Shown one piece after another: positions 24,910 to 33,690 of a stretch of DNA of 39,830 nucleotides (positions are counted from its first letter, which is position 1; each line of letters starts with the position of its first letter). The stretch covers positions 1-39,830 of IMG/VR virus record IMGVR_UViG_3300024520_000023. One strand, written 5' to 3'. The translations under genes and the position numbers were made by a program. The DNA comes from a virus. The notes beneath the pieces are model-generated. The model ran no database searches, was not told where the DNA came from, and saw nothing but the letters and a program-made list of their open reading frames with translations.

Positions 24910-26139
24910 ATGACCCAATCACTTCTCACGCCGACGGTCATCGCCAAGGAAGCGTTGATGCAGTTGGAAAACAACATGGTGATGGCCGCACTGGTCCACC
25001 GTGACTACAAGAAAGAGTTCGTCAAGATCGGCGACAGCGTTACCATTCGCAAACCGGTCAAGTTCTCCGTCACGGATGGCGCGACGCGGACCAATCAGGA
25101 TGTCGAGGAAGGCTCGACCTCCATCACCATCAACCAGCGCAAGCATGTATCGTGGGGCTTCTCGACCAACGATCTGACGTTGTCGATCCAGGAATACAGC
25201 GAGCGCTACATCACCCCGGCGATGATTTCCCTGGCCAACAACGTCGATGCGGCCCTGTGCGGGCTGTATTCGTCGGTGCCGACCTGGGTGGGCACGCCGG
25301 GCCAGACGATCAACTCGTTCGCCGACTTCTCCGTCGGTGCGCAGCGTCTGGATGAGATGGCGGTGCCGAAGAGCGGCCGTAACGCCGTTCTTTCCCCGGC
25401 CGATTACTGGGGCATGGTCGGCAATCTGACGGGCCTGGCGATCGATGCCAATTCCACGTCGGACAAGGCGTTGAAGCAAGGCCTGATCACCCATAACATC
25501 GCCGGCATCAACATGGCGATGGATCAGAACGTGAAGCGCCATACCGTTGGCGTCGGGACCGGCACGCCGCTGACCGATGGCGGCTCACAGGAGGTCACAT
25601 ACAACGCCTCCCTGACATCGTTCCAACAGACCCTCGTAACGGACGGCTGGACAACGGCGGTAACGCTCGCCGCCGGCGACGTGATCACCATCGATACGGT
25701 GTTCGCGGTCAACCCGGTGTCCAAGGAGACGTTGGACTTTCTCCAGCCGTTCACCCTGGTCTCCGCCGTGACGGCGAATGCCACCACTACCGCGGACACC
25801 ACCTTGACGATCACGCCTCCGATCATCGTTGCGGGGCCGTATCAGACGGTGTCCACCTCGCCCGCCGATGGTGCGACGATCAACTATATCGGCACGGCAT
25901 CGACGGCCTATCCCCAGAACCTCGTGTTCCACAAGAATGCGTTCGCTCTGGTGACGGTGCCGTTGGAAATGCCGGATTCAGCGGGCTGGAAGGCCCGGGA
26001 GTCCCGTAACGGGCTCAGCGTCCGGTTGGTGAAGTTCTACGACGGCGATAACGACGTTGAGTACATCCGCGCGGACATCTTGTACGGGGTACAGACGATT
26101 TATCCCGAACTCGCCGCCCGCATCAGCGGTTCGGCATAA
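24910..26139 (+). CDS. Major capsid protein, P22 coat-like (HK97 fold)
   Basis: 409 residues, against about 430 for P22 gp5. LLTPTVIAKEALMQLENNMV, then KKEFVKIGDSVTIRKPVKFS and KHVSWGFSTNDLTLSIQEYS, and ALCGLYSS match the P22 coat N-arm and core. The middle (DTVFAVNPVSKETLDFLQPF) fits the telokin-like insertion domain region, and the end SVRLVKFYDGDNDVEYIRAD, ILYGVQTIYPELAARI is the conserved C-terminus. It follows the scaffold by 13 bases. Confidence 0.93.
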   Translation: MTQSLLTPTVIAKEALMQLENNMVMAALVHRDYKKEFVKIGDSVTIRKPVKFSVTDGATRTNQDVEEGSTSITINQRKHVSWGFSTNDLTLSIQEYSERYITPAMISLANNVDAALCGLYSSVPTWVGTPGQTINSFADFSVGAQRLDEMAVPKSGRNAVLSPADYWGMVGNLTGLAIDANSTSDKALKQGLITHNIAGINMAMDQNVKRHTVGVGTGTPLTDGGSQEVTYNASLTSFQQTLVTDGWTTAVTLAAGDVITIDTVFAVNPVSKETLDFLQPFTLVSAVTANATTTADTTLTITPPIIVAGPYQTVSTSPADGATINYIGTASTAYPQNLVFHKNAFALVTVPLEMPDSAGWKARESRNGLSVRLVKFYDGDNDVEYIRADILYGVQTIYPELAARISGSA

Positions 26140-26151
26140 GGAGCCTGAGCA

Positions 26152-26496
26152 ATGGCACTTACCACAGCTAACATTCGTGCCTTGGGTGGACACGACACGG
26201 CCGGCGGCCTTCGCTTCGGCCATACCGCCACGACCAAGGTGGCCTTCTTCGGGGCGACTCCGGTGGTTCAGCCGGCCAGTGTGTCACAGGGCGTGGTGAC
26301 GGCGACCGCCGTGACGGCGGTCAATACAACCGCGACCATCACTACCGCGGCGCACGGCTTTGCCACCGGCACTCAAGGCGATGCCTTGGTGACCCGTGTC
26401 GCGCAGCTTCAGGTCGATTCCGCCGCCACGACCGTACTCGTGAACCAACTGCGCGCGGAGCTCGTCACTCTTGGTCTCATAAGCGGCGCCGCTTGA
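26152..26496 (+). CDS. Head-fibre-like decoration protein
   Basis: 114 residues. TKVAFFGATPVVQPASVSQG, then a Thr/Ala-rich stretch and DALVTRVAQLQVDSAATTVL, NQLRAELVTLGLI resemble the end modules of phage head fibres (FFG.TPV.QP plus a trimer coiled coil ending LR..L..LGLI). It directly follows the coat gene, which is where capsid decoration genes sit. Likely a trimer on the capsid surface. Confidence 0.75.
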   Translation: MALTTANIRALGGHDTAGGLRFGHTATTKVAFFGATPVVQPASVSQGVVTATAVTAVNTTATITTAAHGFATGTQGDALVTRVAQLQVDSAATTVLVNQLRAELVTLGLISGAA

Positions 26497-27836
26497 TGCC
26501 CAACACTTTCTGCGCGAGGGGGGAGTCCAGTGGCTCCCCCCACGTTTTTCTGGCGGTCCCTTCCTACGGGCCGGTTCCGGTCGGGACCGTATATTCCCTA
26601 TGGAATGGGCAAACCGCTTTGCGCGCGGCGGGGATCAGGGTGGATTTGCAGTTCATGGCTGGGCATTGCCACGTTGATGATGCCCGCAATGATCTGGTCC
26701 GGTCGTTTCTCGAAACCGACGCCGAGATGATGATCTTCATCGACGCCGACATCGGCTTTGATGCGTTGGATTTGGTTAAGCTCGTACAGCACAACCGCGA
26801 CATCGTGGCCGGCGTGTACCCGCTCAAGCAGTCGCCCGAGGGGTTCCCCGTCCGCCTCATCGAGGGTGAAATATGGTCGGACGTTGATGGTCTGGTCGAG
26901 GTTGAGGGTGTCCCGACAGGGTTTCTGAAAATCAACCGCAAGGTGCTTGAGCTTCTGGATTCGGAGGCCGAGCAATTTAGCACCCGGAAGGATCTTCCCG
27001 GTGCCCGCAAAATGTCCGTAATTTTCGAGCGCGCGGTTATCCAGGGCAGCCGGTGGTCCGGGGATTACAATTTTTGTCGCAAGGCGCGCGCCTTGGGCTA
27101 TCAAATATACGTCGATCCGTCGATGGAGTTCGCGCACTCTGGAGAAAATTTCTGGTCTGGATCGCTCGGTGCATATTGGCGTCGTGTCCATGGTGTCGCC
27201 GATCAGGCTTTCGCCGATGCGCTGGACGCGGTGCGTGCAGGCACCGAGGGGCCAAAGGACTATCTCGCCCTTGCCGAGAAATGGGGTAATTCTCCGTGGA
27301 CGGCCGGCGACGGCCTGCTATCGGCCTGGATCGAGCTCGCCCGCGATACAACCGGCCCGATCCTTGAATGCGGCGCCGGATTATCGACGCTACTCGCGGC
27401 CGCCGCCAATCCAGAGGTGGAGGTGTGGGCGCTGGAGCATGACGCCGAATGGGCGGTGCGGGTCAAGGCAGCAGCGGAACAACACGGATTGTCGAATCTG
27501 ACTGTTTTGACCACGCCGATCATGGACGGTTTTTACGCCATCCCCCCGGCCCCATCGTCTCATCATTCCGCGGCGATGCCACGGCAGTTCTCGCTGGTTC
27601 TCGTCGATGGCCCGCCGCGCGGCGAGGGGCAAAACGATCGTGGCGGATTGATCCGCGCCGGGCTTGATCTTGACGACGCAATCGTTGTCTGGGACGACCT
27701 GGATCAGGGCGTGATGAACGATATGGTGCGCGCGACCTGCGCCTATTACGGCGTGGAGCCGCATATCTTCAATCATCCGACGAAGAATTTTGCGATTGCC
27801 CGGTTTGGCGCTTTCCAGGCGGAGGCGGCGGAATGA
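26496..27836 (+). CDS. GT-A glycosyltransferase fused to a methyltransferase-like domain
   Basis: 446 residues; ATG at 26496 inside the previous stop. The first half is a GT-A glycosyltransferase: HVFLAVPSYGPVPVGTVYSL, VDDARNDLVRSFLETDAEMM, IFIDADIGF with the DxD near residues 81-84, and GTGF-type sequence PTGFLKINRKVLELLDSEAE. From about residue 285 a second domain has ILECGAGLSTLLAAAANPEV, EVWALEHDAEW, SLVLVDGPPRGEG, as in class I methyltransferases. Together with the next gene it may glycosylate capsid or fibre proteins or host surface sugars. Residues about 150-163 are encoded by the 40-bp segment also present in the lipoprotein gene. Confidence 0.8.
   Translation: MPNTFCARGESSGSPHVFLAVPSYGPVPVGTVYSLWNGQTALRAAGIRVDLQFMAGHCHVDDARNDLVRSFLETDAEMMIFIDADIGFDALDLVKLVQHNRDIVAGVYPLKQSPEGFPVRLIEGEIWSDVDGLVEVEGVPTGFLKINRKVLELLDSEAEQFSTRKDLPGARKMSVIFERAVIQGSRWSGDYNFCRKARALGYQIYVDPSMEFAHSGENFWSGSLGAYWRRVHGVADQAFADALDAVRAGTEGPKDYLALAEKWGNSPWTAGDGLLSAWIELARDTTGPILECGAGLSTLLAAAANPEVEVWALEHDAEWAVRVKAAAEQHGLSNLTVLTTPIMDGFYAIPPAPSSHHSAAMPRQFSLVLVDGPPRGEGQNDRGGLIRAGLDLDDAIVVWDDLDQGVMNDMVRATCAYYGVEPHIFNHPTKNFAIARFGAFQAEAAE
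26944..26983. repeat. 40-bp repeat shared with lipoprotein gene, copy 2
   Basis: Partner of 5379-5418, perfect over 40 bases. It encodes LELLDSEAEQFST in the glycosyltransferase, at the position of the RAIEKLIEVHADKRY helix of the next gene's product, so it seems native here. Confidence 0.9.
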
Positions 27837-28489
27837 AGCACGTCTATATCGCCAGTCCGGTTCATTCGGGCCAGGTCTGCGTCGAATACGTCAACAGCCT
27901 GATGAACACCCTGCCGCATTTGGCCCAGAACGGGGTTGCCTACACCCATGCGTTCATCATCGGTAATGCGCTAGTCCACGACGCGCGCAACCGGTTGGTG
28001 GCGTGGTTCCTGGAGACCGAATGCACCGAGATGTTGTTTATCGATGCGGATATAGGCTGGCAGCCCGAGGATGCGTTGCGGCTAATCCGATCGCCGCATG
28101 ATGTGATCGGCGGCGCCTATCCGCAGAAGCGCGACGATCGCGAATTGTACAATGTCGCGGGGCTGAAGCCCGGACCGACCCGATTGCTCGAATGCGACTA
28201 TCTGGGGACCGGGTTTCTCAAGATAAGCCGCCGGGCGATCGAGAAGCTGATCGAGGTCCACGCCGATAAGCGCTACGGCGACCCGCACGGGAAGCGGTGT
28301 TACGGGCTGTTCGAAACGCCGATCGAGGGCGGCAAGCTTACCGGCGAGGACGCGGAGTTCTGCCGGCGCTGGCGGGCGACTGGAGGCAAGGTGTTCATCG
28401 ATCCCGACATGACCCTGCACCACGTCGGACAGAAGCCCTACCGGGGGAATTTTGGTGAGATGATCAGTAAGGCGGAGGCAGCCGAATGA
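27833..28489 (+). CDS. GT-A glycosyltransferase
   Basis: 218 residues, overlapping the previous gene by ATGA. KHVYIASPVHSGQVCVEYVN, ALVHDARNRLVAWFLETECT, EMLFIDADIGWQPEDALRLI with DxD, VIGGAYPQK, GTGFLKISRRAIEKLI and GEDAEFCRRWRATGGKVFID are a paralogue of the first half of the preceding protein. Both end in AEAAE encoded by similar DNA that holds the next gene's ribosome site. A sugar donor or target cannot be read from sequence. Location amid head genes suggests virion glycosylation. Confidence 0.85.
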   Translation: MKHVYIASPVHSGQVCVEYVNSLMNTLPHLAQNGVAYTHAFIIGNALVHDARNRLVAWFLETECTEMLFIDADIGWQPEDALRLIRSPHDVIGGAYPQKRDDRELYNVAGLKPGPTRLLECDYLGTGFLKISRRAIEKLIEVHADKRYGDPHGKRCYGLFETPIEGGKLTGEDAEFCRRWRATGGKVFIDPDMTLHHVGQKPYRGNFGEMISKAEAAE

Positions 28490-28893
28490 CCACGGCAACC
28501 ACACTGATTACCGACGCTTTGAAGATTTCCGGGGTGTCTCCATTTGGTGTGACGCCATCCTCCGATGACTCGGCTTCCGGTCTTCGCAGCCTGAACGACA
28601 TGCTACACGGATGGGCGAAGACGGGGATCGATCTCGGTCATATTACTCTCGTGTTGACCGACACGATGCGGGTGGATGATTCCTATCTTGAGGGCATCAA
28701 ATACAACCTCGCCGCACGGCTCGCGTCCGATTACGGGCTACCGCTGCCGTCGCAGGCCATGGTGATCGCACAGGGCGCGCTGAGAGCGTTCCGGGCGCAT
28801 ACCCTGGAATTCGACGATGGCGCGAAGGTTGATACCGCCTTGCAGGCCCGCCATACCTTGCGAACAGGTTTCTACAACATCGACGAGGGCTAG
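28486..28893 (+). CDS. P22 gp4-like head-completion/tail adaptor
   Basis: 135 residues. TATTLITDALKISGVSPFGV, TPSSDDSASGLRSLNDMLHG, WAKTGIDLGH, and YLEGIKYNLAARLASDYGLP are the pattern of P22 gp4 and its relatives, which bind under the portal after packaging and join the tail. P22 gp4 is about 166 residues and doubles as a muralytic enzyme; no catalytic motif can be seen here. ATGA overlap with the glycosyltransferase. Confidence 0.88.
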   Translation: MTTATTLITDALKISGVSPFGVTPSSDDSASGLRSLNDMLHGWAKTGIDLGHITLVLTDTMRVDDSYLEGIKYNLAARLASDYGLPLPSQAMVIAQGALRAFRAHTLEFDDGAKVDTALQARHTLRTGFYNIDEG

Positions 28894-30105
28894 ATGTCCG
28901 TCACGCTCTACCGCATTACCCCGAATTCGGCGTTTTCGGGGGCCAAGCTCTACACCTATGAGCCCGGCACGACCACGGCCAAGAGCACCTATCCCACGCA
29001 GGATGACGCAACGGCGCTGACCAACGCGAATGCAAATCCGGTGGTGCTCGATTCGGCCGGCTATGCCCAGGTGTGGCTGTCCAATCAGTACAAAATGGCG
29101 CTGAAGTCCTCGGACGACGCGACGACGTATTACACCGAGGACGAGGTCGGCGATCTGGCGGGCACGAATGCGCTGCCAAAGCATTACATCGCCGATCTCG
29201 CGGTCACGATCGGGACCGACACGGATCACGATGTCGATATAGCGGTGGGCGAGGCTAGGGACGCCGACGATTCCGTCGACATAACGGTCTCCAGCACCAT
29301 CACGGTGGCGATCGATGGCGCGGCGGGCTCGAACGCGATCGATACCGGCACGGTGGACCCCAGTAGGTTCTATTATGTGTGGCTGATCGATGATTCCTCG
29401 GGCACGAACAGTCCGGCCGGGGTATTTTCACTTTCCGCGTCGTCGCCGACCTTGCCGACGGGCTACGACAAAAAACGCATCGTCGGTTGGGTTTTTACCG
29501 ATGGATCGTCCAATATCGGCGAGGTGCTAAGGGCGGACCGGCGGCTGTTGACCAGTCCGATCGCGGATTTCGGATCGTGGTCTCTGCTCGACAGCCAGAC
29601 CGCCAGCACGTCGGCGAGCCTCGACCTTGTCAACGGAATTGACGGCACCTTCGATGCGTATGTGCTGGTCTTGAACAATATCTTGCCGGCCACGGATGGC
29701 GTGGGGCTCGAACTGAGGCTGTCCACCGATACCGGGAGCACATGGAAGACTGGTGCGAACGATTATGAGTACGCCCTGGACTATGTGACCTCGGCGGCCG
29801 GGACGGCGAATTCCGTCAGCGCGGGGGCTACCCATATCCTGATCAACCGGGCAGGCGGCACGCTCGGCAGTGCTGCCGGCGAGGGGCTATCGGGGACAAT
29901 CCAGATATTCAAGCCGAGCGTGCGAACCCCGAAGGTTGAATACGCGGTGACCTATCTCAGCAGCGCGGCCACCCCGGAACTGGATCGCGTGCGCGGCGGG
30001 GGAACCTATAACGGCGGGGCCGAAACCTTCAATGCGTTCCAGCTCATCATGTCCTCGGGCAATATCGCCTCGGGCGATGTGGCTCTTTACGGCCTGCGGA
30101 AGTAA
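28894..30105 (+). CDS. Tail fibre/receptor-binding candidate
   Basis: 403 residues. The N-terminus SVTLYRITPNSAFSGAKLYT, YEPGTTTAKSTYPTQDDATA, and NANPVVLDSAGYAQVWLSN is a conserved anchor of podovirus tail fibres or spikes. The rest is beta-rich with SWSLLDSQTASTSASLDLVN and FDAYVLVLNNILPATDGVGL, a module seen in many phage receptor-binding proteins. No hydrolase motif. It lies between the gp4-like and gp10-like genes, as expected for a tail appendage. Confidence 0.8.
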   Translation: MSVTLYRITPNSAFSGAKLYTYEPGTTTAKSTYPTQDDATALTNANANPVVLDSAGYAQVWLSNQYKMALKSSDDATTYYTEDEVGDLAGTNALPKHYIADLAVTIGTDTDHDVDIAVGEARDADDSVDITVSSTITVAIDGAAGSNAIDTGTVDPSRFYYVWLIDDSSGTNSPAGVFSLSASSPTLPTGYDKKRIVGWVFTDGSSNIGEVLRADRRLLTSPIADFGSWSLLDSQTASTSASLDLVNGIDGTFDAYVLVLNNILPATDGVGLELRLSTDTGSTWKTGANDYEYALDYVTSAAGTANSVSAGATHILINRAGGTLGSAAGEGLSGTIQIFKPSVRTPKVEYAVTYLSSAATPELDRVRGGGTYNGGAETFNAFQLIMSSGNIASGDVALYGLRK

Positions 30106-30115
30106 GGGGTCTATC

Positions 30116-30346
30116 ATGCCGTTCACGATAAATGACGTAGGCGAGCGCCCCGGTCGAGCGCCGTTAAGTGACGCCGAAAAGCAGGAGATCGCCGACAGGT
30201 GGAATGCTAATGAGGCCGCGCAAATAGCCGGACGCGCCAACCCAACGGTAATTTTGGAAGACAAGATTGACGCCTTGATGGAGGCGGCGGGACCGGCCGT
30301 TGCTGCCCGCGCGGCGGCTATCGCCAAGGAAAAGCGCGGCGGATGA
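30116..30346 (+). CDS. Hypothetical tail-region protein (76 aa)
   Basis: Starts at 30116 with AAGGGG upstream and overlaps the next gene by ATGA. MPFTINDVGERPGRAPLSDA, EKQEIADRWNANEAAQIAG and an Ala-rich, helical end (VAARAAAIAKEKRGG). Similar short EI..RWNANEA-type proteins are present next to tail-fibre genes in other phages, possibly as chaperones. Function unknown. Confidence 0.65.
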   Translation: MPFTINDVGERPGRAPLSDAEKQEIADRWNANEAAQIAGRANPTVILEDKIDALMEAAGPAVAARAAAIAKEKRGG

Positions 30347-31719
30347 GAATCCCGTTCGTCGGGGCATCAAACACCAGCCGGTCGGTCAATTCATCGGTTG
30401 ATGCGACAATCAATTTTATTCCCGAGGTCGACCCGCTGGCCAAGTTCCCGGTTCGGCTGCTGCCTCGCCCCGGTCTGCTGAGTTTTGCCAACGCCGGGTC
30501 GTCCGGCAACCGGGGCCAGATCGCCTGGAACGGGGCGGGCTACGCGGTGATCAGCGATACGCTCTGGAAGCTCACCACGGCTGGCGTGGCAACCAGTATT
30601 GGTACGATCGGCACGGTATCGGGCAATGTCAGCCTTGCGGGCGGCCGGTCCTACATGATGTTCGTCGATGGCACCGATGGCTGGCATTACGACGGCACCA
30701 CGTTGACCAAGATCACCGATGTAGATTTCCCGACCGCGCGGGTGGTGACGTGGATCGATAATTATTTCATCGTCGATGATGCCGATAATGACGGCCGGAT
30801 GTATCGGTCCGATGCGAACGATCCTACCGCCTGGGGTTCATTGAACTTCGCCACGGCCGAGCGCAACCCGGACGGGATTACCTCGCTACAGCGAGTTGGG
30901 CAGCAGCTTTTCGTGATCGGCGAGACCACGACGGAGGCTTGGTACAACGACGCCTCGGAAGGGTTCTCGTTCGTTCCGATGAGTGGCGCCATGACCGATG
31001 TCGGCGCGGTCGGGCGGTTCGCGGTCAAGGAAGCCTCCGGGCTGTTGTTCTGGATAGGCCAATCCGAAGAGGGCCAGGGCGCGGTGTTCCGTTCCGCCGG
31101 GCTCCAGGGCGCGGCCGTATCGACACCGGCCATCGAGCGGGAGATCAACGCCGGCACGGATCTGGCGAACGCCACGGCCGACGTCGTCTACCTCGAAGGC
31201 CATCTGATCTACCTGCTGCATGTCCCTGGCGGGAAGACCCTGGCGTTCGATCAGCAGACCGAGCAATGGCATGAATGGAAGAGCTACGGCCGGTCGGATT
31301 TCCGGGGCCGCAATGCGATTCATATCAATGGTACGACGTATTTCGGGGATGCCGAGGGCTCGAACTTCTTCAAGCTGGACTGGGACACCCATACCGATCA
31401 GGGCGGCCCGATAGAGCGCATTCGCCGGGACCGGCATATCCACGCCGACAGACGGCTGTTGCGGCATCGCAGGTTGGAGATCGAATTCGAGGCCGGTGTC
31501 GGAACCGCCAGTTTGGACCCGCAGGCGATGATGCGGTTTTCCGACGATGGCGGCCATCAATGGTCGCCCGAGCTATGGCGCGGCATCGGCAAGGTCGGAC
31601 AGTATAAGAACCGCTCGCTGTGGAACGGGCTGGGCTCGTCCAGGGACCGGGTTTATGAGATCAAGATCACCGATCCGGTCAAGGCGGTGCTGATCGGCGG
31701 GTATCTGGAGGTCGAATAA
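30343..31719 (+). CDS. P22 gp10-like packaged DNA stabilisation/tail hub protein
   Basis: 458 residues, close to P22 gp10 (472). MRIPFVGASNTSRSVNSSVD, ATINFIPE, LLPRPGLLSFANAG, and then repeated beta-propeller strands (YMMFVDGTDGWHYDGTTLTK, AVKEASGLLFWIGQSEEGQG) with the C-terminal sandwich (EIEFEAGVGTASLDPQAMMR, FSDDGGHQWS) match the family. It plugs the tail tube beneath gp4 and bears the tail spikes. Overlaps both neighbours. Confidence 0.92.
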   Translation: MRIPFVGASNTSRSVNSSVDATINFIPEVDPLAKFPVRLLPRPGLLSFANAGSSGNRGQIAWNGAGYAVISDTLWKLTTAGVATSIGTIGTVSGNVSLAGGRSYMMFVDGTDGWHYDGTTLTKITDVDFPTARVVTWIDNYFIVDDADNDGRMYRSDANDPTAWGSLNFATAERNPDGITSLQRVGQQLFVIGETTTEAWYNDASEGFSFVPMSGAMTDVGAVGRFAVKEASGLLFWIGQSEEGQGAVFRSAGLQGAAVSTPAIEREINAGTDLANATADVVYLEGHLIYLLHVPGGKTLAFDQQTEQWHEWKSYGRSDFRGRNAIHINGTTYFGDAEGSNFFKLDWDTHTDQGGPIERIRRDRHIHADRRLLRHRRLEIEFEAGVGTASLDPQAMMRFSDDGGHQWSPELWRGIGKVGQYKNRSLWNGLGSSRDRVYEIKITDPVKAVLIGGYLEVE

Positions 31720-32099
31720 TGCCAACGACATTCAAGTTCCTGTCTCCGCTGCCGATGAATTTCATGGGCCTAACCGACACCGCCACAGCGCTTTGGGCCT
31801 CGCGCTGGATCAACGATCTACGGGATAATTTGAACTTCGCCTTCGTGGCGACGGTCGATTACACGCCGGCCAGCGTTGCGGCGAACACCGTGGCGGAGAA
31901 CGCAACGACAGTTACCGTGACGGGCGCGAAGACCGGCGATCACGTCAGCGTGAGCCCGCCGGGGATAACGGCCGGGGTGACGTTGTGCGCGGCCCGGGTT
32001 TCTGCATCCGACACGGTGACGGTGACGTTCTGCAACCCCACGGCGGGCGCTGTGGTGCCGCTTACCGGGAATCATGTGTTCCGGGTGACGCGGCCTTGA
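31719..32099 (+). CDS. Small tail-region protein (126 aa)
   Basis: MPTTFKFLSPLPMNFMGLTD, TATALWASRWINDLRDNLNF at the N-terminus is helical. The C-terminal half is a beta domain (VTVTGAKTGDHVSVSPPGIT, VTFCNPTAGAVV) like those in phage fibre tips. It follows gp10 by a one-base overlap. The order suggests a tail accessory or a small fibre; no firm family. Confidence 0.65.
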   Translation: MPTTFKFLSPLPMNFMGLTDTATALWASRWINDLRDNLNFAFVATVDYTPASVAANTVAENATTVTVTGAKTGDHVSVSPPGITAGVTLCAARVSASDTVTVTFCNPTAGAVVPLTGNHVFRVTRP

Positions 32100-32521
32100 T
32101 CCGGCCGGCCACGGTCGATGACATTCCTCGATTGATTGAGATGGGCCGCAACAACGCCGAAGCCTATGGCGCCGCCGATCAGTTCGAACCCGATGACTTC
32201 AGAAAGATTCTGGATCAGTTCATTGCAAACGCGGTGGTGCTGACCGATGGCCGAAACTGCATGGCCGGCGTGTTCACTGCCCCGTGGGTGCTCAACCTGA
32301 GCGTCCTGGAGGGCAATGAACAGTTCATGTGGATCGAGCCCGAGGCCAGGGGCTGGCTGTGGCCGTTGTTCCTGGATGCGATCGAGACATGGGCAGGGAA
32401 TGCCGGCGCGGCCTGGATGAACCTCGGCGGTGTGCCCTGGATGCGCGGCGAGACGGTTGGAAGGCTCTACCGCCGCAGCGGCTACGAAACGATCTACAAC
32501 ATTTACCGTAAGAGGCTGTAA
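32096..32521 (+). CDS. GNAT acetyltransferase-like protein
   Basis: 141 residues from a TTG at 32096 that overlaps the previous stop as TTGA; no ATG fits. IRPATVDDIPRLIEMGRNNA is the typical GNAT start, and ARGWLWPLFLDAIETWAGN, LGGVPWMRGETVGRLYRRSG, YETIYNIYRKRL the GNAT end with the R..GY/E.. strand. The usual acetyl-CoA loop is poorly kept (EARGWLW), so it could be structural. Such proteins are found beside ejection genes in many podoviruses. Confidence 0.7.
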   Translation: MIRPATVDDIPRLIEMGRNNAEAYGAADQFEPDDFRKILDQFIANAVVLTDGRNCMAGVFTAPWVLNLSVLEGNEQFMWIEPEARGWLWPLFLDAIETWAGNAGAAWMNLGGVPWMRGETVGRLYRRSGYETIYNIYRKRL

Positions 32522-33690
32522 TGGCGATTGGAACAGGAGCGGCGATCCTTGGTGGCGCGGTTATTGCCGGCGGTCTTGGCCTGGCCGCCTCCAGCGCGCA
32601 AGCGGGCGCGGCCAAGTCGGCTGCTGCCGCGCAAGAACGTGCGGCAGCCGAATCCGTAGCCCTCCAGCGCGAGATATTCAACACCACCCGTTCCGATACC
32701 GCCCCATTTCGTCAAGGCGGGCTGAACGCGCTTAGCCGGCTCCAGGTCGGTACCGGGCTGATGACGCCGGAACAGATCGTGGCGGCAAGGACGGAGGCGG
32801 TCAATAACTCGACGCAAGCCTCGGCTCCGGCCAGCGCACCCACGGGGCCGGGCTCCCCGGTTGGCACTCCGGGGCAGCCTGGACAGCCGGCCAATCCATT
32901 TGCTTTCCCGCTGGCTCCCGGCGCATTTTCACACCCCGATGCCCGCCGGTTTCCGTTTGGCGCGATTGAATTCGGGGAGGGTGACATCCGCCCGGCCGGG
33001 CCTCCCCCGGGTTTCGATCCGGCCGGGCCAACGAATGCCCTCGCCGAGGCGTCCAGCCCGGCTAATGCCTTGGCGTCCGGTTCGGCTAATGCCCTGACGC
33101 CCGGCGCCCTCGGCTCCGTCACGGCGGAGAACCTGGGCACGTTCGGCGACCTGACCGGTCCGATCGACATCTCACAGGAAGAGCTAGAGGCCACGCCGGG
33201 CTTTCAATTCGCCCGCGACCAGGCGCTCAGTGCCGCGACACGAGGCGCACAGGCGCGCGGCCTGTCGCTGTCCGGCAACGCGCTGATGGACCTTGGGGAC
33301 CGGGCCGGCGGGATGGCAAGCCAACGGTTCGATACCGAGCGGGGCTTCCGGTTCGGCGAGCGGACCCAGCGGCTCAACACGTTGCTGTCCATGGCCGGAT
33401 TCGGGCAGGTGGCGAACCAGACCGGGGCCAATGCGGGCTCGAACTTCGCCAACGCCTCGCAGAACGCCTTGCAGAAGGGGGCGTTCAACGCGGGCGCGGC
33501 CAACATCGGCGCATCAAATGCGCAGGCGGCCGGGCTTACGTCCTTCGGCAAAATCGCCAACAACGCGCTGAACAATAATGCCGTTCAAAACTTGTTCGCC
33601 AACAACAATTCAAGCATCGGATCTGGTGGCAATCTGCCGATAAATGTTCAAGGCGGAACCGATGCCTTCGGTAACTTCGGAGTCTTCTGA
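32521..33690 (+). CDS. DNA transfer/ejection protein, P22 gp7-like
   Basis: 389 residues. A hydrophobic N-terminus (AAILGGAVIAGGLGLAASSA) is followed by an Ala-rich helix, then a Pro/Gly-rich spacer. The signature ELEATPGFQFARDQALSAAT, RGAQARGLSLSGNALMDLGD, and RAGGMASQRFD is widely seen in phage ejection (pilot) proteins. They leave the head before DNA and help form a channel through the cell envelope. It is first of three consecutive, tightly packed ejection genes. Confidence 0.88.
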   Translation: MAIGTGAAILGGAVIAGGLGLAASSAQAGAAKSAAAAQERAAAESVALQREIFNTTRSDTAPFRQGGLNALSRLQVGTGLMTPEQIVAARTEAVNNSTQASAPASAPTGPGSPVGTPGQPGQPANPFAFPLAPGAFSHPDARRFPFGAIEFGEGDIRPAGPPPGFDPAGPTNALAEASSPANALASGSANALTPGALGSVTAENLGTFGDLTGPIDISQEELEATPGFQFARDQALSAATRGAQARGLSLSGNALMDLGDRAGGMASQRFDTERGFRFGERTQRLNTLLSMAGFGQVANQTGANAGSNFANASQNALQKGAFNAGAANIGASNAQAAGLTSFGKIANNALNNNAVQNLFANNNSSIGSGGNLPINVQGGTDAFGNFGVF

